The notes below the pieces were generated by a model. The model saw only the letters and a list, made by a program, of their open reading frames with translations, ran no database searches and had not been told where the DNA came from. A DNA stretch of 64,000 nucleotides, taken from NCBI GenBank assembly GCA_914767715.1, contig OU612072.1, positions 19,654,001 through 19,718,000 of the forward strand, written 5' to 3'. This document shows positions 57,890 to 64,000 of this stretch, in pieces; the stretch's first letter is position 1, and each line of letters opens with the position of its first letter. This DNA comes from Membranipora membranacea. Lineage: Eukaryota; Bryozoa; Gymnolaemata; Cheilostomatida; Membraniporidae. The position numbers and the translations under genes were made by a program.

Positions 57890-58275
57890 ATTGGGGTTTG
57901 GGGTTGGCAGCCTGAGGTATGTGAGCCAAATTTGGGGTTTGGGGGTCAGCTTTTGGGGTTTAGGGGTCAGGTTCGGGGTCAATATTTGGGGTTTGCAGTT
58001 CGCAGTTTGGGGTTTGCGGCCTACACTTTGGGGTTCACGGCCTACTTTCTGGGGTTTGGGGGTCATAAACGAGGGTTTGGGATTTAAGGGTCAGGGTTTG
58101 GGGGTCATTGTTTGGGGTTTGCAGTTCGCACTTTGGGGTTTGCAGCATGAATGAAGTTTGGGGTTTGCAGCTCACATTTTGGGGTTTGTAGCTTGAAGTT
58201 TTGGGTTAACAGCTGGCAGCTTAGGGTTTTTGGGGTCAAAAGCGGATTCAGGGGTCAACAGTTGGGGTTCAACAG
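57890..58275 (+). repeat. G-rich 21-bp minisatellite
   Basis: Degenerate 21-bp units built on TTTGGGGTTTGCAGTTCGCA, with variants TTTGGGGTTTGCGGCCTACA and TTTGGGGTTTGCAGCTCACA. About 15-18 units. Because 21 is a multiple of three, two plus frames stay open with a seven-residue period (LGFAVRS-like); I take these as artefacts. Runs of GGGG spaced by a few bases could form G-quadruplexes on the plus strand. Confidence 0.8.
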
Positions 58276-58500
58276 GACGGCATGTTGCCAAAGATGGATC
58301 AACATTATGAGGTTTAAACTTTGTTTGATGAGACAATCATTCCTGTAAAAATTGCGAGGGAACTTGAGCGCTTCTGTTATTACAATTTTAACAGTTCAAC
58401 TCAAATGGATAACACTTTTATTATGAGAATGAACTTGTATCGAGTATAAAACTGGTCGAATGAAGATAAAACCATGAGATTATAACATTTTTATGTTTAG

Positions 58501-59067
58501 GACTGTACGTAAAAAAAGGAGAAGTCATAAAAGAAGTGGATCTTGAAACAGAGATCCATATAGAGAGAGTTAAGACCATGATATCGTCACTAGGCGCTAA
58601 CAAAGAAAAGGAGACAGCAGTTGAAAGGGTAACAGGTATGTTAACAGCACCCTTTGTTTACATTTAAGATGGCAGTCAAGGAAAAGGTTATTACTTGTTG
58701 AGCATATTATCCTGTTATCACTAGCAAGTAGGTAATTATCACTTTTGCAACTTAGGGACTCAGCTGGTGCATAACTGAGGTATTCTTTATAACAGGATGT
58801 GCCTCTGCACTATCAGAAATAAAAGATGTCATGGTATCAAGCAGACGGACACCCTATAAAACAAAGACATCGACAACTGCAGATCTTAAACAAGCGGTAA
58901 CAGCAATAAACAAAACAAAACCCTGGAAGTTCGCCAAAAGAGAATGTGCAGTTAAGGCAACAACCTTAAGAATAGACATGTCAGTAACATTGAGGGAGCG
59001 AGTAAGACAGCTTATACTGAACCAGTTGGATTTCAGAACTTTACGTGAGTCTTCTATTCCTGTGTAA
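58501..59067 (+). pseudogene. DUF6589-family C-terminal fragment, copy 2
   Basis: Two plus-strand exons join in phase: 58501-58635 (after TTTATGTTTAG; ends ACAG|GTATGT) and 58796-59067 (after TTATAACAG; ends TAG). VDLETEIHIERVKTMISSLG then ANKEKETAVERVTG corresponds to the DUF6589 block 'DL.MEH.NR..K.....GANK...A..R..K', the same position as MEHENRRFKANLK in copy 1. Exon 2 continues CASALSEIKDVMVSSRRTPY and a basic tail with KTKPWKFAKREC. The body of the domain is not found upstream, where the G-rich repeat begins, so this is a fragment. It is tail-to-tail with the RecQ-like copy 2, about 240 bp apart. Confidence 0.6.
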
Positions 59068-59303
59068 TAGACAACAAAAACCCTTGAGTGGGGGAACGTC
59101 AGATATTCCCTAGCGTTATTCTTTCAATGAGAATGTATACTGAAACAAAAAAGCCATTCTTGATCACGTATCAATTAATCATGGAAGTTGTGTCCACTTG
59201 GCTTATGAAGGGACAAATCAAAGATAGATAGATAAAAAACTTGCTCTGTGCAACTTTGATCACAAATGTACACTACCCTAACAATATTTACAGAATGACA
59301 TAC

Positions 59304-61581
59304 CTCACGTGACATGGAGCACTTGCTACAACAGGATGCACCTCCTGATTCAGTATCACCTGCAGCTGATCGCTGATCCCCATACTGTCCATAAAGGTAC
59401 ACCTAAGAAAAAAGATGAGAGTAATATCATCAATGATAATTTGGGAATATGACATGATTTTATACAGTAATAAATTAATTATAAAGACGAATGCTATATA
59501 TAACATATTGCCATGCATCCCTGACTATTTATCAACTATCAATATTTTCATATGGGCGCTGTAGGTCTAAATGAATGTTAGACAATTTATAAGAGAATAA
59601 TGGTTTGCTATGAACTCTTTACACTTACCCTGGGGCTTTCAGCATTGATGAGCTTTTTCATCTCTTCAGGAGATTTTCCAAGCTCTAAATTGTTATAGTG
59701 TAATTTGACTATGCATTTTCTTCCGTCACGGCCACCTCTACTGATCTGTTGAACAAACTCAGGAAGAGAGCCAGCTGGCTGAACGAATATGACTTGCCTT
59801 ATGTCTGGAATGTTAACTCCGATACCAAATGCCGTGCTGGCGATGATAACTCTGTGTCTGTAACAAAAATTTAGGTGTGTCATGAAGACTGAATTTATGA
59901 TTTTGTTGACCCTTTTAATACCTGTTATGTTGTGTTTAACAAAATAGTTTTGAAATAGTGAACAGAACATACCTGCTGTCTGGTCTCTGTAACTCTTTGA
60001 TGATAAAATCTTGAGTTGAACTCTCCATCTGGCCGTGGAATTGGACGACTAGTTTAGATGAGAGAGTTTTAGTGCTGCCATGGTACAATGATTTTTTTCA
60101 AGATTCCTTGTCAGGAAGCATGTCATTGGGGTAATGAGAGTATGGCAAGTAAATATTATTGTTTTGGGAAATTCTATGAGTTGATTTTTCAAGTCATTTA
60201 CAAGAGGGGTTAATATATCACGCAGGGCTGTTTCGTTTTGATGAGATTAAAGGTAAATGCCAAAAAATCGAGTAAAGTTATGTGGAATGGTTATTAATGT
60301 AGGGGTATTTAGCATCAAGGATTTCGTTATTGAGTGTAGTTTTTCGTCAGCCACAGTTGCACTCAGGGCAAGGACTACAGGGGTGCAATATGATAAACGA
60401 CATACAGCAGCTCCGAGTGCTCCAAAGGCTTTTCTGAATGATTTTCCCCTGCAAAATAGGTAGAAGGACCTGATATTGAAGGTAGTAGAATATCGACAAT
60501 CATGAACCAACAGCTGATTCTTTGATGTTGTATTGAACAGTAGAAAAATTGTCAGAGAACAATTTGCACCTGCTTTAATTTTGTATTGTTTGTGGTTAGA
60601 GCTTTCAAATAGAGTTTCTCCCACCAATGGACAAGGGCTTGAACATTTGACCTCGACAGGGTTTGAACCTGAACAGAAACTCCAGCAGTAACCAACAAAC
60701 AACATCAGTAAACCAAAAGTAGCCGATAGCAGTTATCAAACTTAAAAGGTACTGCACCAATCCATCACAAGATGGCATTCATCGACAGCAACAACTCCTA
60801 CACATATTCTATTATCATCTAGGAGGCTTAAAAGCTCGCTTGTGTGCTCTGGCAGCGTGATGAAGTACTGTACTGTAGTGAGGTCAGGTAAAACAGTTCT
60901 GATGCAAGTAATACTTACCACATTGCCTACTTCCAATGACTTTTAGAATTACGCACCTCGTACGATTCCCCATTACATGTACTAGAATACCTGTATGTAA
61001 CTACATATCATCCCACACGATGGCATGCTGAATAGCTTGTGTAATACACTGTAATATATATATATATATAATCTCCGTGCTACAACGCACTGGAAAATGA
61101 CCTGACTGCACCTACTTTTGCTGAAATTACCATTTCCGCATACATATACTCCTTTACTTTTCAGCTTGCATAACTGATCAGCAATCAGTGCCTTTGTTGG
61201 TAGAATGATAATTATAGGTAAATTCTTCATGAATGGCAGCAGCTGTAATATAAGTGGTACGTTTCATGCAATTGTCCACAAAGTACTATCTATCACCAGC
61301 TGGCTTAGTCGATGTATGTACCATATAAAACAGTATTGTTTACATCACTTACCATGAGTCATATTATACTCATATAGGGTATGCTTTCAATTAAAAAAAT
61401 GACAGTCCCTCTAACGCCTTCATTTGTCCATTGAAACTTACCCAAAATATGAGTGATTTGCCAAGCCCTGTTGGCACACGCACAATAGTATCCTTTCTCT
61501 GAGCTATTACACTTTCTAGAGCCTCCAACTGGTATGGTCGCAGACCAGTGATACTAAACTCCTCACCTGCAGTCTGCTCAG
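59304..61581 (-). pseudogene. RecQ-like helicase gene, copy 2 (several lesions)
   Basis: Minus-strand exons 61581-61442, 61242-61131, 60872-60758, 60448-59973, 59857-59629 and 59402-59304. Motif 0/I: GLRPYQLEALESVIAQ, VRVPTGLGKSLIFW. Ia: IIILPTKALIADQL. Ib-like: FITLPEH. II: VVAVDECHLVMDW. III: LALSATVADE. IV region: LIEFPKTII. V: RVIIASTAFGIGVNIPDIRQ. VI: EFVQQISRGGRDGR. The C-terminus has GASCCSKCSMSRE, a short RecQ zinc-like motif. Lesions lie only in exon 4: TAA at 60247-60249, a one-base loss in a T-run after motif IV, and a TGA where Trp is likely. Adding one base restores the phase to the next exon. Motifs differ strongly from copy 1, so the two are old paralogues. Confidence 0.82.
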
Positions 61582-61674
61582 CTGTTAAAAACAAGGTTTT
61601 ACTCAGGCCAATATATGAGCCCTACAGCTACACAGATCAAGGACTGAGCACAGGTCACAAATGTGTGTTTAGGT

Positions 61675-62397
61675 CATGGGCCCCTGGGACTTACATGTCT
61701 TTACTTTGCCAATGTCCACTATCAACCACCCAAAAAACACCAAACAGGGTAAGACACAAAAAAATATTTGTTACAACCTACCTTGAAATCTCTCACACTA
61801 ACTCAGCCCTCCTTCCTCTTTCATTTGCCTCAGGTTTGAAGTTTCTAGCACACACAGAGCTGACTTTATGGACCAGAGAAAAAAAATTCATGGCACAAAA
61901 TTCACAAAATCTGAGTAGGCTGAAATGGCTGCATGACTATTGACATCCCCACATGATTATTGTACTTTTTTTTTATTTCACTAAATTGGTTCTCTTTACA
62001 CTCATATATGAGTTCTAAATTATATTCATTAATTTTAAAGCTTCTAATAAACTATGAGAAATCATTTATGAGTGTAAAAAGAACCAATTTAGTGAAATAA
62101 AAAAAGTACAATAATCATGTGGGGATGTCAATAGTCATGCAGCCATTTCAGCCTACTCAGATTTTGTGAATTTTGTGCCATGAATTTTTTTCTCTGGTCC
62201 ATAAAGTCAGCTCTGTTTGTGCTAGAAACTCAAACCTGAGGCAATGAAAGAGGAAGGAGGGCTGAGTTAGTGTGAGAGATTTCAAGGTAGGTTGTAACAA
62301 ATATTTTTTTTGTGTCTTACCCTGTTTGGTGTTTTTTGGGTGGTTGTTGATAGTGGACATTGGCAAAGTAAAGACATGAAAGTCCCAGGGGCCCATG
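61675..62397. mobile_element. hAT-like foldback element, 723 bp, with 8-bp target duplication
   Basis: Two arms of about 330 bp are nearly exact reverse complements, from CATGGGCCCCTGGGACTT at the left to AAGTCCCAGGGGCCCATG at the right, around a loop of about 50 bp (62010-62060). GTTTAGGT flanks both ends (61667-61674 and 62398-62405). An 8-bp duplication suggests hAT. It has no transposase. It lies about 90 bp upstream of the first recognised exon of RecQ copy 2. ORFs in the two arms mirror each other. Confidence 0.88.
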
Positions 62398-62405
62398 GTT
62401 TAGGT

Positions 62406-64000
62406 GTTTACTTTATGTGTGATCTCTGACACCAGTTATGACAATGACTAGAGTGTTGCAGAGCATGAGCTCCCATTATACAGCTTGCTTCAGGGGGAGA
62501 ACTTCCTTGGTTGGTACTGAGTGAACCAAATGACTCATTCAATTAGTTAACTACTTGGTACTAGAGCCAAGGAGTCCTTGGTAGAGCCAAGGAGTGGACA
62601 TACATACATACATACACACATACCCGCATACATAGATTGATTAATACACTACATTACAAAATAAAGTACAGTTGTGAAATACCCTTTACCAGTGGTTCCT
62701 ACATATCGTAGCAGCGGGTGGATTGTGTATACCCACAAATGAGTGTAGCGTAAGTAAAGAGCTGAGCCTAGCATACACGCGCCCCAACTTGCAATGACAT
62801 GAATCCAACATGCATTCAGACAAGCCCACTTTGCCTGCCATTGTACTCCTTTGTTCACCAAACAAAAGGCCTTTTGTTACACAACTCTCATAGGTGCATT
62901 GGGGCATGTCTCCCTGACATCGGCCCCCAGGGCCTATCCAACATACTACAGCATAGGTGTACTTTATTTTGTAATGTTCATAACTATGTGACATCTCTGA
63001 ATTCTAATATTAACAGATGTGGCAGTGGAGATCAAGTAAGGTATGGTGTCCCAATGAGTTAGAGGGGTGTACTGTACAGACTTCAAAGACAAGTGACTTT
63101 GTTGACAATTCAATATCTCAGCAAAAATAGACTAACTTGAGCAGATAATATTGTCTGCAGACGAAAAGTTACTTACAACAATGCGCAAGCTCTACACTGG
63201 GGCTATTAAATCAATACTGTCCAGTGCGCAAGACTCATTTTCTAGTGGAGTTGTCTTTTCCTTTTGAAGTTAGACTGTTTTATGGCAACTGTCGCTACGG
63301 TGCAGAGAGACTCGTATAACAGAGTCGATCTGCAAGCAGTGTGCCGATCAATAGAGCCTCTGTCGTAAATAATTGGCACCTAAATCAGGCTAAAAGAGAG
63401 GACCGCTCTGACTTTGTCAAACAGACAAGGTCAAGATAGACGCTTAGAAAATCTTGTCCTCCTGAAGTCTAATCTTTATCTGAGAAATCCTGCTGTTATA
63501 CCGATCATCCAGTACCAGAAACTACAAAAAAGCTGTATTGAAGCCTTCTCAACAAACTAAGCGGCATATTAGCAGCCTTAACCGAGGTGCTCTGGTGAGA
63601 TTCCTGGGTAAAGAAGAGGCTACCTGCAACGTTCAATCGGAAACCCCTCTAGTGGATAATCCAAATCTCTAACGTTTGTATTACTTCCTAGCACTGTCAG
63701 TAAGTACACCACTACCTATTTACTAGATAGACTGGAGCATGTACACAACAAGGAGTAATGGAGTAGAAGTGACTAAAAGTAAAAGATTTCCTGCAGGCCT
63801 CATTTTGCACATGCAACTGACTCAACCATCCCACGCCATACCCATATATATATTGCCATGTATATTTATTGCAATAAGATAATTGCAAGTAACTTGGGCA
63901 AAATAGGCAGTTTTAATCCCTTTTAATCCTAGCTTAGCAAGAAAAGCTAACGATAGCTAACGATAGCTGTACTCCCATTGGCTTTATACTTAAGATATGA
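62406..64000. other. No gene supported at the right edge
   Basis: Contains a short (CATA)n tract near 62600-62620, a (TA)-rich spot near 63845 and scattered short ORFs. No recognised domain. The 5' part of RecQ copy 2 should lie to the right of the hAT-like element but I did not find an exon. Confidence 0.4.

Noticed and set aside
61548-62396. Two ORFs of 131 and 79 codons around the hAT-like element
   Set aside because: They are the same sequence read from the two inverted arms and have no protein features.

Overview
The window looks like nuclear DNA of an animal, most probably a marine invertebrate; I cannot name the species. It is AT-rich, its genes are split by short GT-AG introns, and nearly every gene I recognise belongs to a mobile-element family common in invertebrates: PIF/Harbinger, Mutator-like (MULE), Helitron/Helentron-like, non-LTR retrotransposons, hAT-like foldback elements and tRNA-derived SINEs. 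There are no operons, Shine-Dalgarno sites or prokaryotic genes. All exon models below were made by hand from reading frame, splice dinucleotides and intron phase.

Layout. 1-10 kb is repeat DNA: SINE and AT-rich debris, then four head-to-tail Helentron-like units (2471-6764) filled with a 141-bp minisatellite, then about 28 copies of a 100-bp satellite (about 7388-10130). 10-20 kb holds a three-exon gene of unknown function (minus, 12439-13532), a decayed non-LTR reverse transcriptase (plus, 13757-15346), an orphan ORF near 18 kb, and two inverted copies of a short repeat at 10.7 and 20.0 kb. 20-33 kb is a MULE/SWIM-type transposase gene on the minus strand. One of its coding exons is split by a complete Harbinger element (23312-29198, TTA target duplication). 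That element carries an intact DDE nuclease gene (plus) and an intact MADF-BESS gene (minus).

34-54 kb holds a RecQ-like helicase gene (plus, 34078-38074) tail-to-tail with a long DUF6589 gene (minus, 39800-53830). The DUF6589 gene has a C2H2 finger. A second Harbinger element (47537-52754) sits in one of its introns and has one nonsense codon in each of its two genes. At least ten traces of one foldback MITE family lie in this block, nearly all in introns. 58-61.6 kb repeats the arrangement in mirror image: a DUF6589 C-terminal fragment (plus, 58501-59067) tail-to-tail with a second, diverged RecQ-like gene (minus, 59304-61581) that carries several lesions.

The main point is that RecQ-like helicase and DUF6589 genes occur as convergent pairs twice, in opposite orientations and with clearly diverged sequences. 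That suggests a two-gene unit, perhaps a large transposon or a conserved module, that deserves a genome-wide test. The nested insertions also give a relative history: the MULE and DUF6589 genes came first, then the two Harbinger elements.
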